Source of the DNA: Bacillaceae bacterium S4-13-56
Lineage (GTDB): Bacteria > Bacillota > Bacilli > Bacillales > JAWJLM01
Reading direction: 5' to 3'
Assembly: GCA_040191315.1 (NCBI GenBank)
Contig: JAWJLM010000033.1
Span: 1 to 52,761, forward strand
Length of the DNA: 52,761 nt
Shown: positions 43,553 through 51,987 of the stretch, piece after piece
How the letters are laid out: each line of letters starts with the position of its first letter
Numbering within the stretch: the stretch's first letter is position 1
Notes under the pieces: model-generated
Told to the model about the DNA's origin: nothing
The model's input: the letters and a program-made list of their open reading frames with translations, nothing else
Database searches by the model: none
Position numbers and translations under genes: made by a program

Positions 43553-43992
43553 TTTAAGTCGAAGATTTCCTGATAAGAAAACCCAAAATAGTGTTTAAAC
43601 ATGATTAACTGACGATCTTCATGTGAACATTGGTCTAAAACCATAAAGACTTCACTCTTTTCTGGTATTCCGTGTTCTGATTCTTCTTCTTTCAATACCG
43701 TCTGCCCTCTCATCTTAACGAGTAATTTTTTTAAACGGTATTTTTTGCGAAGATGTGTATGAAAAACATTTCTGGCAATAAAGAATAACCAAGTCTGTGG
43801 TTGAGAGTTCCCTTGAAAAGACTCGCATGCTTTACAACTTTTATATATACTTCTTGCGTTAAATCATAAGCATCTTCTATAGAACCACTTTGCAAGTACA
43901 TATAATTCAAATCTCTTGATAAGGGTCATTTAAACAGGCTTTGATCAAAACCTCAGTATCCAATTTGCGTGTTCATAATAATAGTCGCTCAT
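43537..43992 (-). pseudogene. Decayed ECF sigma factor gene
   Basis: Pieces of one ECF sigma factor appear in shifting frames on the minus strand. The N-terminus is SDYYYEHANW, then EVLIKACLNDPY, a region 2 piece YMYLQSGSIEDAYDLTQEVY, then SQPQTWLFFIARNVFHTHLR, and a region 4 piece CSHEDRQLIMFKHYFGFSYQ ending EIFDLKMITS. At least three frameshifts separate them. The second half of the region 4 helix-turn-helix is missing, replaced where the 52-bp repeats begin. No anti-sigma gene is adjacent. Confidence 0.75.
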
Positions 43993-44044
43993 TCCGTACA
44001 GTTTCTTACAAAAAGATTTATGTATTGATTGTGGGAGAGTGTCT

Positions 44045-44358
44045 TTGCTCAGTTTGAGTCCTTTATGCTCAAAGCTTATCCCTTATGCTCAGAATTAACC
44101 CTTTATGCTCGGGTTTGGATATCCCTATGCTCAAAATTTGTAATTTTATGCTTAGTTTTTCAGGGAAAATGCTCAAGATTGCCCCCTATAGCTCAGAGTA
44201 TTTCCTTTATGTTCAGAATCATCATCAAATGCTCGGAATCTGATATACCTATGCTCAAAATAGAAGAGATTAAGCGCTGCTTTTATAAATCAATGCTCTA
44301 TGTGAACTCTCTAAGCTCAATTCAGATTCATTAAGCTCAGAATTTATCTTCTATGCTC
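44045..44358. repeat. Degenerate ATGCTC array, ~20.5-bp units in a 124-bp super-repeat
   Basis: Sixteen ATGCTC-like cores start at 44045, 065, 085, 105, 127, 148, 169, 189, 209, 229, 251, 272, 293, 313, 333 and 353. The spacings run 20, 20, 20, 22, 21, 21 and then repeat in the same order, giving a 124-bp higher-order period. Sub-units one period apart share extra bases, for example GATAT.CCTATGCTCAAAAT at 44119 and 44243. The bases between cores are otherwise divergent. Confidence 0.75.
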
Positions 44359-44388
44359 ACCCCTAGCTCCATCATCAAATTAATAAGA

Positions 44389-44747
44389 AAAGCGTAAGCG
44401 CCCTTCGAAACAAGAAAATCACTTGTTGCTGCGAAGAAAATTCTTAGAAGCATTTCTTGTGATCATCGACGTAAGGCGGTGGACCTCGTCGATATTAAGG
44501 ATCGTCGGCTAAAACCGTCCCATCGTGTGGTGACCTACATCGTGTAGGCCCAAAGGAAACACGGTTCACGAGGGCTCGCATCCTGCGAGTCAGTTCGGTG
44601 TTGCGACAAATGTTTTCGGTGGGCCGAGTAATCGGATGTCGCGTTTTTAACCGAACCTCCTTCATCGATGTTGACTTATCGATGGAGAGGAGGGAACCGA
44701 CTCTAGTCGATAGGGCGCTGGAGCTAGACAAATTTTATACTTTCTTG
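44389..44747 (+). repeat. Dispersed repeat family A, long folded form
   Basis: The ends are those of family A (AGAAAAGCGTAAGCGCCC and GGCGCTGGAGCTAGACAAAT...CTTTCTT). The interior adds about 230 bp of GC-richer sequence full of short stems: ATCGACG/CGTCGAT, CCTAC/GTAGG, CTCGCA/TGCGAG, TGCGACA/TGTCGCG and CATCGAT/ATCGATG. The same interior begins again at the right edge of the window (52724). No coding frame is convincing. Confidence 0.8.
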
Positions 44748-44749
44748 TA

Positions 44750-44845
44750 AGAAAACTTGGCATTCGCCAAACCTTTGTAGCGAATGCCTTAGTTGCACAT
44801 ATGCAGATAGGAAGGTTTTATACTTTCCTATCTGCCAAAAAAACA
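44750..44845 (+). repeat. Dispersed hairpin repeat family B (short subtype)
   Basis: A perfect stem GGCATTCGC/GCGAATGCC is followed by TTAGTTGCACATATG and a second stem GCAGATAGGAA/TTTCCTATCTGC around GGTTTTATAC. It is nearly identical to the copy at 47397. Confidence 0.8.
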
Positions 44846-44876
44846 CGGTCATCCCCCTTTAGAGACCGCGGCAAAA
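44844..44876 (-). terminator. Possible terminator after yhaP
   Basis: On the minus strand GCGGTC pairs with GACCGTG across a 13-base loop and is followed by TTTTTTT. The stem is short, so this is tentative. Confidence 0.45.
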
Positions 44877-44887
44877 CCATTAATAAG

Positions 44888-46147
44888 TTAATCTTTCTTT
44901 GACAAAGACAACGCTTGTTTAAAATCCTTCAATGAGGATGAGGCACCGTACAAAAGAACTCCTCCTCTGTAGACTCGAGCCCCTATCCATGCAAATAATG
45001 TAATAGTTCCTATCAAAATTCCAATAGATAAAGCGACTTCCCAAATCGGAACATCAAGCATTCCGACACGTAAGAACATAATCATTGGCGCGAAGAATGG
45101 AATGTAGGAAGTAATCGTTACAAATGTGGATTCAGGCATATTTAAGCCAAACATCGAAATCATGAACCCAGCCACTACCAATAATGTCATAGGAGTAATG
45201 ATTTGCTGAGCGTCCTCTATTCTACTTACTAAAGATCCAAGCATGGCTGCTAGTGTTGCATAAAGTAAATATCCTAATAAGAAAAAAACTACAGCATAAA
45301 CAAAGATTGAAACATCCAGGTCCTGAACACCGAAGTATTCGAAGTAGCCACCCGTTAGCTCAGATTGATTGTTTCTTAATGAAAAGTATCCAGTTAGAAT
45401 AATAGCTAAGAATTGTGTTAAACCAATCAGAGCTACGCCAAATATTTTGGCAAACATCTGTAACACAGGTGGTGCACTGGAAATAAGGATCTCCATAACT
45501 CGTGAAGCCTTTTCCTTTGCGACTTCCATAGCAATCATATTTCCATACATTAAAACAGCAAAATAGATTAAGAATAGAATAATGTACACTAATCCTCGTG
45601 CTTGTGTAAGTTCTTCTTCTGTTTTTGCATTGTCTTGTAAAGCTGATTTTTCAAAGGAAACAGGAGCAAAAATTTGTTGGATGGTTTGCGGATCAAGATC
45701 AGCTGCCTGAGTTGCAACGCTAACTTTTACCTGCTGCAAGGCTTGTTGCACTTGGTTACTCACTTGATTTTCAGCAATCTGCATCGCATAATAAGTTGCC
45801 TGAGGTACCTGTTGATTATCTAAAGTCACATGCAGGAGGCCATCATACTCACCACTATTAACCGCTTCTTTTCCATTCTCCAAATCTTCCGAGTAAGAAA
45901 CTACTTGCAGCTCATCCTCAGTCATAATCGCCACCTGTTGACTTAAAGAATCAAATACAGCACCTGTATCATCAATTACGGCAACTTTACGATTATTTTC
46001 TTCCCCATCACTAAAAGAATCCATAATGGATTGTAAATTAGTTAACCCAATAATTAATAATATGGTAATAATCGTAGTCGCAATAAATCCCTTTGACTTT
46101 AATGTGCTAGTATACGTATGACATAAAATAATCCAAAACTTACTCAT
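44888..46147 (-). CDS. yhaP: ABC transporter permease YhaP (NatB-like)
   Basis: This 419-residue ABC-2-type permease has one helix near residues 20-42, a large extracytoplasmic domain (about 45-175), then five or six helices in the C-terminal half. The motif KASRVMEILISSAPP near 213 lies in a conserved loop of NatB/YhaP exporters. In B. subtilis YhaP/YhaQ are annotated as a sodium-efflux-type ABC exporter; the true substrate is not settled. The start is the ATG behind AGTAGGTGC, and it overlaps yhaQ by 8 bp. Confidence 0.88.
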   Translation of the reverse strand: MSKFWIILCHTYTSTLKSKGFIATTIITILLIIGLTNLQSIMDSFSDGEENNRKVAVIDDTGAVFDSLSQQVAIMTEDELQVVSYSEDLENGKEAVNSGEYDGLLHVTLDNQQVPQATYYAMQIAENQVSNQVQQALQQVKVSVATQAADLDPQTIQQIFAPVSFEKSALQDNAKTEEELTQARGLVYIILFLIYFAVLMYGNMIAMEVAKEKASRVMEILISSAPPVLQMFAKIFGVALIGLTQFLAIILTGYFSLRNNQSELTGGYFEYFGVQDLDVSIFVYAVVFFLLGYLLYATLAAMLGSLVSRIEDAQQIITPMTLLVVAGFMISMFGLNMPESTFVTITSYIPFFAPMIMFLRVGMLDVPIWEVALSIGILIGTITLFAWIGARVYRGGVLLYGASSSLKDFKQALSLSKKD

Positions 46148-47039
46148 AGGAAGCACCTACTTTTTCAATAAAAATATCTTTTAAGGAAGGTTCTTCTAAG
46201 CTGAACGTTCGAACGAATCCTTTCCCAGCTAAAATTTCATACAATTCTTTGGCTATCTCTTCTCTCTCCACCTGTAATTCACAACCCTCAGCAGTTGGAG
46301 AATATCGAACGACTCCTTTCTCATTTTTCAAAAAGTCGACATTGAAATCAGCATGAATTCTAATGGTTTTCTTACCGTAGGCTCTTTTAACATCTTTTAA
46401 TGATCCATGGACAACCGGTTTACCCTTATGTAATATACAAAGATGTTCACATAATTCTTCAACGTGCTCCATACGATGAGAAGAAAATACAATAGAAGTC
46501 CCATTTTCCTTTAATTCTAGTACAGCATCCTTTAAAAGCTCCACATTTACTGGATCCAATCCACTGAATGGCTCATCCAAAATTAATAGTTTTGGATTGT
46601 GGATAACAGCTGTTATAAACTGAATCTTTTGTTGATTCCCCTTTGAAAGCTCTTCTACTTTTTTGTTTTTATAATCAGGGATCTTAAAACGTTCCAGCCA
46701 ATAATCCAGTTCATTTAAAATACTGCTTTTATTCATTCCTCGAAGTCGACCTAGGTATACGAGTTGATCTTTCACCTTTAACTTAGGATATAATCCTCTT
46801 TCCTCAGGTAAATACCCAACAATATGACTCAACTTATCGTCAATTCTTTGCCCGTTCCAGGAAATACTTCCTTTTGTCGCATCCATAAGCCCTAAAATCA
46901 TCCGAAAAGTTGTTGTCTTTCCAGCTCCATTCGCCCCAACAAAGCCAAACATTTCACTTTCCGGTATGGATAAAGATAGGTCATCTACAGCTACAAAGCT
47001 CCCAAAACGCTTTGTTACATTTTTCAACTCAAGACTCAA
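46140..47039 (-). CDS. yhaQ: ABC transporter ATP-binding protein YhaQ
   Basis: This 299-residue ATPase has Walker A GANGAGKTT near 36-44, signature LSKGNQQKIQF near 135-145, Walker B LLILDEPFSGLDP near 155-167, and switch His in FSSHRMEHVEEL. The C-terminal ~80 residues are the extension typical of NatA/YhaQ. Two TTG codons are possible; the second has the correct distance to GGAGGAG and gives a length equal to B. subtilis YhaQ. First of a two-gene exporter operon. Confidence 0.9.
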   Translation of the reverse strand: MSLELKNVTKRFGSFVAVDDLSLSIPESEMFGFVGANGAGKTTTFRMILGLMDATKGSISWNGQRIDDKLSHIVGYLPEERGLYPKLKVKDQLVYLGRLRGMNKSSILNELDYWLERFKIPDYKNKKVEELSKGNQQKIQFITAVIHNPKLLILDEPFSGLDPVNVELLKDAVLELKENGTSIVFSSHRMEHVEELCEHLCILHKGKPVVHGSLKDVKRAYGKKTIRIHADFNVDFLKNEKGVVRYSPTAEGCELQVEREEIAKELYEILAGKGFVRTFSLEEPSLKDIFIEKVGASYE

Positions 47040-47206
47040 AGTATTCAACTCCTCCTTCTTTCTATGAAAAATTACGAGGTATGTTTCAAAAAAGTTTCAA
47101 ATATACTAATCTTGTTAAAATTTTTCATTTGCATGCATTCTATTACTCATTTTTCAGTCCATATTGTAAAATAAAGAAGAATATGGAAGCAAGGGGGGAG
47201 AAACTA

Positions 47207-47392
47207 GTGAAAAAATACTTCTTAACAGTTTTTGAAAAGGATGGATCATCGCTTTTAGATGAGGTATTTGAAGAGGAAAATGACAGGCAAGCCAAAACAA
47301 AAGGGGAGCAATTATTAGAGGAAAAAGGATATCTTGAACACACCCATCGTTGCGTAGCACCAGAAGGACATCTTGTACTGTTCCATAGATAA
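47207..47392 (+). CDS. yhzD: YhzD-like small protein
   Basis: This 61-residue cytosolic protein begins KKYFLTVFEKDG and ends with a THRC...HLVLFHR motif, as in the YhzD-like family of Bacillus. A predicted helix with alternating Glu/Lys lies between. The start is GTG seven bases after AAGGGGGGAG. It is divergent from yhaQ and followed directly by a family B repeat. The function is unknown. Confidence 0.68.
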   Translation: MKKYFLTVFEKDGSSLLDEVFEEENDRQAKTKGEQLLEEKGYLEHTHRCVAPEGHLVLFHR

Positions 47393-47396
47393 TTTT

Positions 47397-47480
47397 TAGA
47401 AAAACTTGGCATTCGCCAAGCCTTTGTAGCGAATGCCTTAGTTGTACTTATGCAGATAGGAAAGTTTTATACTTTTGTAT
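47397..47480 (+). repeat. Dispersed hairpin repeat family B (short subtype)
   Basis: The stem GGCATTCGC/GCGAATGCC, the segment TTAGTTGTACTTATGCAG and the tail ATAGGAAAGTTTTATACTT align with the copy at 44750. The second stem is broken because its right arm is degraded. Confidence 0.75.
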
Positions 47481-47734
47481 GAAAACAGACCCTGTAAAAC
47501 TTTTGTATACGTGATCAAGTCACAATAGATGGTACTTCTATACCGTCACAACCCGTTTCTTATGCAGGGTATCCTTTTTCAGGATCCACCAATGTATATT
47601 TCGACCTGGTCATATTGTTATTAAAGGTATTCCCAAAGATGAACAAGATTTATCCTCCTTGTTTGATTAGGAATCCATTTTCATGGTAGATGGTGGCTCC
47701 GCGAAGCGAGCCATAATGATTTCTTATCTTTTAA
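47481..47734. other. Intergenic region with a possible decayed coding remnant
   Basis: One plus-strand frame at about 47604-47668 reads RPGHIVIKGIPKDEQDLSSL before a stop and looks protein-like, but it has no start or Shine-Dalgarno and the upstream frame contains stops. A hairpin GGCTC-CGCGAAGC-GAGCC (47695-47712) follows. I do not recognise a parent gene. Confidence 0.35.
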
Positions 47735-47866
47735 GAAAAGCGCAAGCGCCCTTTGAAACAAGAGAAGCACTTGTTTCTGCGAAATAACTCTATGTAGCTT
47801 TCCTTACTCGGGGTGAAGATTATTCGATGAAGCTTTTCGCTGGAGCTAGACAAATTTTATGCTTAT
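47735..47866 (+). repeat. Dispersed repeat family A, short form
   Basis: The copy starts AAGAAAAGCGCAAGCGCCC and ends GCTGGAGCTAGACAAATTTT. It is about 15 bp shorter inside than the copies at 35.6 and 52.2 kb. Confidence 0.85.
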
Positions 47867-47871
47867 CTTTT

Positions 47872-47908
47872 AAAAAAGGTCATCAAGGGGTTATCTTGAT
47901 GACCTTTT
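47872..47908. terminator. Bidirectional terminator near yhaR
   Basis: AAAAGGTCATCAAG pairs with CTTGATGACCTTTT, flanked by an A run and a short T run. A second copy of the arms (GATGACCTTTT / AAAAGGTAATC) lies at 47951-47986. Confidence 0.75.
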
Positions 47909-48003
47909 GCTGTTTAACATTTGATAAAATGTAATCTAGACCTTCCATTGATGACCTTTTATAAATAATATAGGTCAAAAGGTAATCACCTATTGAAATA
48001 CCC

Positions 48004-48774
48004 TTATTTCCCTTCGAATTTGGGTCTTCTTTTTTCTAAAAAGGCTTGTACACCTTCTTGGTGATCAGCAGTTTGTCGCATTTTCCATTGCATTTCTTTT
48101 TCTTGTTCCAAGTATTTTTGAAGCTCCTTATATAAGGAACGGTGATAGATTAACTTAGTTGCAACAACTGATTGAAGTGGACGGCTATGCCAATATGCAA
48201 CGACTTCATCTATAAGGCTTTCCAAGTCCTTTTCGACGATTAAGTCCACTAAACCATGTGTTAGAGATTCTTCTCCTTCAAATTCCTGCCCGCTCCAAAT
48301 GAATTTGGATGCCTGCGTCACTCCAAGGCGTTCTTTTAACCAGAAATGTCCCCCACCATCTGGAACAAGACCAATTCCAATAAAATTCATGGATAGCTTA
48401 TGTCTTTTGTGAGCGATTACATAATCACACGCCAACGCAAGACTAAGTCCCAGACCAACTGCAGGTCCCTGTATCATTGCAATTACTATTTTATCCATCA
48501 AGTAAATCTTAGTGATAATCTTTTCGATAAGTTCCATGATGTCATTAAAAGTTTGTTGATCAGAGATTTCCTTCATCATTGAGATGTCTCCGCCAGAACA
48601 AAAACCTTGCCCTGCTCCTCGCACAATCAAAAGTTTATGATCGTTTTGGTCCACCATTTCTAATGCCTCATCCAATTCAAGCAACATTTGTGAATTGATA
48701 GCATTAAGCTTCTTCGGTCGATTCAAAGTTAGAATAGAAACTCCCTGACGACTCTCTAAATGAATGAATTCCAT
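48004..48774 (-). CDS. yhaR: Enoyl-CoA hydratase/isomerase family protein YhaR
   Basis: This 256-residue crotonase-fold protein has LNRPKKLNAINSQM near the N-terminus, the oxyanion-hole motif GAGQGFCSGGDI near 54-65 and a second one AVGLGLSLALACDYVIA near 104-120. A canonical catalytic Glu pair cannot be assigned with certainty. The reaction is unknown; candidates are enoyl-CoA hydration or isomerisation. I start at the ATG spaced seven bases from GGGGGG. The location beyond yhaQ matches B. subtilis. Confidence 0.85.
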   Translation of the reverse strand: MEFIHLESRQGVSILTLNRPKKLNAINSQMLLELDEALEMVDQNDHKLLIVRGAGQGFCSGGDISMMKEISDQQTFNDIMELIEKIITKIYLMDKIVIAMIQGPAVGLGLSLALACDYVIAHKRHKLSMNFIGIGLVPDGGGHFWLKERLGVTQASKFIWSGQEFEGEESLTHGLVDLIVEKDLESLIDEVVAYWHSRPLQSVVATKLIYHRSLYKELQKYLEQEKEMQWKMRQTADHQEGVQAFLEKRRPKFEGK

Positions 48775-48843
48775 AACCATTCCCCCCTTGTCTATCTATG
48801 TTGTAAAATTCTTGTTTTTTTGAAAAAATCCTTCTTTTGGGAA

Positions 48844-48879
48844 GAAAAAAGCAGACGATTCCCTTACTTCGTCTGCTTT
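48844..48879 (-). terminator. Terminator after yheA
   Basis: On the minus strand AAAGCAGACGA pairs with TCGTCTGCTTT and is followed by TTTCTTC. Confidence 0.85.
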
Positions 48880-48887
48880 CCCTTTTT

Positions 48888-49238
48888 CTATTGATCTTGA
48901 CCATAAAGCTCTTCAAGGGGCTTCGTAATAATGGTACTAATATCATTAATTAATACATTTAAGCGTTGCTCTTCTTCCATAAGTTTAGAGATCACTGGGT
49001 TTTGTTGAACAACTTCTACTACTTTTCTGGCCTTTTCAACTTCTTCTTCAGTGATTTCTAAACCTTGCATTTGTTTTTGTTGAAGTTCAAGTTGTGTATC
49101 ACGGAAGTCATCAAACATTCTTCTTGTTGACTCGTCCCCCATTACAGCATCAAAGGCTTGTTTCAAACTTTTGAACTCGTCACTTTCTCGGATTGCTTTT
49201 TCCATATCATTGGCGATATCATAAGTATTTTTTGACAT
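48888..49238 (-). CDS. yheA: YlbF/YmcA-family protein YheA
   Basis: This 116-residue helical protein belongs to the Com_YlbF family that includes YlbF and YmcA (parts of the RNase Y-associated Y complex) and YheA. The motifs are ANDMEKAIRESDEFKSLK and the central FRDTQLELQQKQMQGLEITE, with a C-terminal LNVLINDISTII. The start is the ATG with AAGGAGG; an upstream ATG lies before that site. Its role is not established. Confidence 0.87.
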   Translation of the reverse strand: MSKNTYDIANDMEKAIRESDEFKSLKQAFDAVMGDESTRRMFDDFRDTQLELQQKQMQGLEITEEEVEKARKVVEVVQQNPVISKLMEEEQRLNVLINDISTIITKPLEELYGQDQ

Positions 49239-49332
49239 GTACTGTTCCTCCTTGGAATTCATGGTCGGAACCATTTTTTACTGACCCTACCACTATAACA
49301 AAGTGAGAGTCTTCTGTATAGGAATATGGGCA

Positions 49333-50469
49333 TTAGTTCATAAGTGTGACAAAAATTCCTTGCAAAAGTCCTATGATTCCTCCAAGTAACGCTCCTAAAT
49401 AAGTGATCATTTTAAATTCTTTCTTTGAAATGGATAGCACCATTTCCTCTAAACGTTGAACGGAAAAAGATTCTACTTCATTTTTCACAATATCCGCAAG
49501 ATGCAGACGGTCCATTAAGGAATCTAATCGCGTGGATAGGAAATCACCTGCACTCTCCACAACAAGAGGAACAAGTTTTTCCACAACATAAGGACGTATA
49601 GTTTCGAGCCACTGACTAACAGAACGATTCAGCCAATCTTCAACTGGCAACATATTGGAAACAACGTCTCCTAAGTGGTCCGCAATTTGAAAAGAGCTGA
49701 TTTTTTCGTTCAATTCCTCTACAGGTTTTTCAAGAAGCTTTTCATATTCATTTACAAGTAATTCATAGACCATATGTTGTGCACTTTCAGAATGTAAGTA
49801 ATCGATTAGGGCAGGTTGGAGTTTATCTGTCAATCCGTCATTTCCTAAAAAAGAGGAAAGCATATTCCCTAAAAATCCTTGTCCTTCTAAAAATTTTTCC
49901 GTGATATTCCCCATCATCCTGCGACCATCAGAACTTCTCATATAATTGGAAATTTTATTTAGAATATAACCACTTACATACTGAATGGAGGTTTCCGCTT
50001 TCTCCGAGAGTTCGCTTCCAATTAGTTCTTTTATGGTCTTATCGGAATGGGACAAGAGAATTTCCTGTATATTTTTCCCTATAAGTGAGGAAGCTTTCTC
50101 CTTGAGCATTTTTTCATCTAATCCAATTGAAAGTTGGTGCAATACCTCTTTCAACGTCTTCTCACTTTTCAAAAGATGAGTAATTTCATCTTGAGCCCAA
50201 ACCACCATTTGCTTTTTAAACTCAGGTTCTTGAAATTTGTTACGTATTCCTGTTGGTGTTAACAAGTGTTGGACAACTATTTTTCCTAATTGTTCAGCTA
50301 ATTCCTCTCTTCTTTTTGGAATGAGACCAGGAGTAAAAGGAAAGCGTTTTTTCCCTATGTAAACTGGTCGATAAGGTCTGAATAACATTTTTATTGCTAG
50401 TGAATTGGTTACTCCTCCAATAACTGCACCGATGATAACCATTAAAAGAATTAGCCAAAATGGGGACAT
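49333..50469 (-). CDS. yheB: DUF445 membrane protein YheB
   Basis: This 378-residue protein has a membrane helix at each end (about 3-24 and 352-375), the N-terminal motif [18 protein letters not shown] and [14 protein letters not shown], and a long helical middle region. This matches the DUF445/YheB family of unknown role. It is divergent from the YheC/D-like gene and upstream of yheA. Confidence 0.88.
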   Translation of the reverse strand: MSPFWLILLMVIIGAVIGGVTNSLAIKMLFRPYRPVYIGKKRFPFTPGLIPKRREELAEQLGKIVVQHLLTPTGIRNKFQEPEFKKQMVVWAQDEITHLLKSEKTLKEVLHQLSIGLDEKMLKEKASSLIGKNIQEILLSHSDKTIKELIGSELSEKAETSIQYVSGYILNKISNYMRSSDGRRMMGNITEKFLEGQGFLGNMLSSFLGNDGLTDKLQPALIDYLHSESAQHMVYELLVNEYEKLLEKPVEELNEKISSFQIADHLGDVVSNMLPVEDWLNRSVSQWLETIRPYVVEKLVPLVVESAGDFLSTRLDSLMDRLHLADIVKNEVESFSVQRLEEMVLSISKKEFKMITYLGALLGGIIGLLQGIFVTLMN

Positions 50470-50542
50470 ACTACATCTACCTTCCTACATTCATTATCCT
50501 TTTTATTTTGGATGAACTTGTCACCTTCGTCAAGTTAGCAAT

Positions 50543-50572
50543 TCATGTTTTTATTTTGGAACTCATATAGTA
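50543..50572 (+). promoter_or_regulatory. Sigma-E-type (mother-cell) promoter of the YheC/D gene
   Basis: TTCATGT and CATATAGTA are separated by 15 bp. These fit the sigma-E -35 (about TCATATT) and the -10 pattern CATANNNTA. The gene starts 32 bp downstream. Confidence 0.5.
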
Positions 50573-50604
50573 GTAAAAATACGCTTAAAGTAGGAGGAAA
50601 AATC

Positions 50605-51930
50605 ATGGAATTTATTGATGTCCAAGTACGTTCACATAATGGTAGAAAAAACAGAATTGCTCTTCCAAGTAATCTGTATCATAAAGGAAAGGACATTAAT
50701 AAATTACAAATAGGTCATGATGTCTATTCTTGCTCTTTTTTTATACACCCCCATTCTAGTAGTATTCATTTACCTCAGCACATGTTTGAAAGACTCCATA
50801 TAAACAGTGGAGAAGAACTCCCTCTTCATTTTGCAGAAGACAAATTAATTCTACGTCCTCTCATTGGGATTTGGATGGCTGGTTTTAATTGGAAAGGTCT
50901 CATCTATCCAAAAAGAACAGCCTATGCCAAAGAACTATTACAAACAGGTGCAAAAATGGGATTTACTTGCTTTCTTTTTGGTTATCAACATATAGATTGG
51001 GAAACCAAAACTATTCGCGGCTTTCAATGGGAAAAGGAGGAATGGAAACAAAAATCTTTTCCTGTTCCGAATGTTATTTATAACCGTTTACCAAACAGGA
51101 AGGTGGAGCAGCATCCTTTCATAAAAGATGCCTATCAAAAAATATCTAAACATTCTACCATTTTTAATCCCTCTTTTTTTGACAAAGGTTATATTCATGA
51201 AATGCTAATGGAGGATCCAATATGCCATCCTTATATTCCAGAAACTATTCTCCATCCATCCCTACAAGGACTCAAAGCAATGATAGAGGAACATCCTTCC
51301 ATCTATATTAAACCTAGAAACGGAAGTGTAGGAAAAGGTCTCATTCTATTAAAAAGAGATAGAATTAAAAATCACTACCAAGTGGATCGCTATCATAAAG
51401 GTAAAGTGGAAACTACTTACTACCCGACCCTAACTTATTGGTATGACCGTACATTCCCGAAAGGAGCACAGGGGTACTTAGCTCAACCCGATGTTCAATT
51501 ACAAAAAAAGAAAGGATTTCCCGTCGATTTTAGAGTTCATACCAACAAAAATGATATAGGGGAATGGGAAGTTTCCCTTATTGCCTGTAAATTTGCAGGC
51601 AAAGGAAGTATAACTACACACGTGGAACATGGAGGAAAGGTATTTTCCTTGGAGGAAATCTTTACGGCCAAGGAAACTGATTGGTTAAAGCGAAGATTAA
51701 CTCAAGTCTCTTTGCAAATGAGCAAAGTCATCGACAAGAATATAGAAGGAACTGTAGCAGAAATTGGTTTTGACCTTGGTATTGATGAGGAAGGAAGAAT
51801 TTGGCTATTCGAAGCAAATTCGAAGCCAGGTGTTCACATATTTCAAACAGAGAACACCTTGAAGTTAAAACAAAATGCATTGCGGTTCCCATTTCTTTTT
51901 GCAGCATATCTCTTAACGAAAAATGAGTAG
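50605..51930 (+). CDS. YheC/YheD-family ATP-grasp protein (spore-coat associated)
   Basis: This 441-residue protein has an N-terminal extension and a C-terminal ATP-grasp domain (about 190-430). Nucleotide-binding motifs are YIKPRNGSVGKGLILL near 252-267 and metal-binding motifs ALVD-like are replaced by DFRVHTNKN and EIGFDLGIDEEGRIWLFEANSKPG near the end. The family is linked to the endospore coat in B. subtilis. Size is nearer YheD than YheC, but I cannot separate them. GGAGGAAAA precedes the ATG. Confidence 0.82.
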   Translation: MEFIDVQVRSHNGRKNRIALPSNLYHKGKDINKLQIGHDVYSCSFFIHPHSSSIHLPQHMFERLHINSGEELPLHFAEDKLILRPLIGIWMAGFNWKGLIYPKRTAYAKELLQTGAKMGFTCFLFGYQHIDWETKTIRGFQWEKEEWKQKSFPVPNVIYNRLPNRKVEQHPFIKDAYQKISKHSTIFNPSFFDKGYIHEMLMEDPICHPYIPETILHPSLQGLKAMIEEHPSIYIKPRNGSVGKGLILLKRDRIKNHYQVDRYHKGKVETTYYPTLTYWYDRTFPKGAQGYLAQPDVQLQKKKGFPVDFRVHTNKNDIGEWEVSLIACKFAGKGSITTHVEHGGKVFSLEEIFTAKETDWLKRRLTQVSLQMSKVIDKNIEGTVAEIGFDLGIDEEGRIWLFEANSKPGVHIFQTENTLKLKQNALRFPFLFAAYLLTKNE

Positions 51931-51987
51931 GATCCTTGCATGATGGCAGAAAAGTCTGTGAACAATAGGGATAAGGAGGTGTTTTCG

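Noticed and set aside
44495-44731. Minus-strand open frame within the family A long form
   Set aside because: It coincides exactly with the folded GC-rich interior, lacks a ribosome binding site and has a composition unlike neighbouring proteins.
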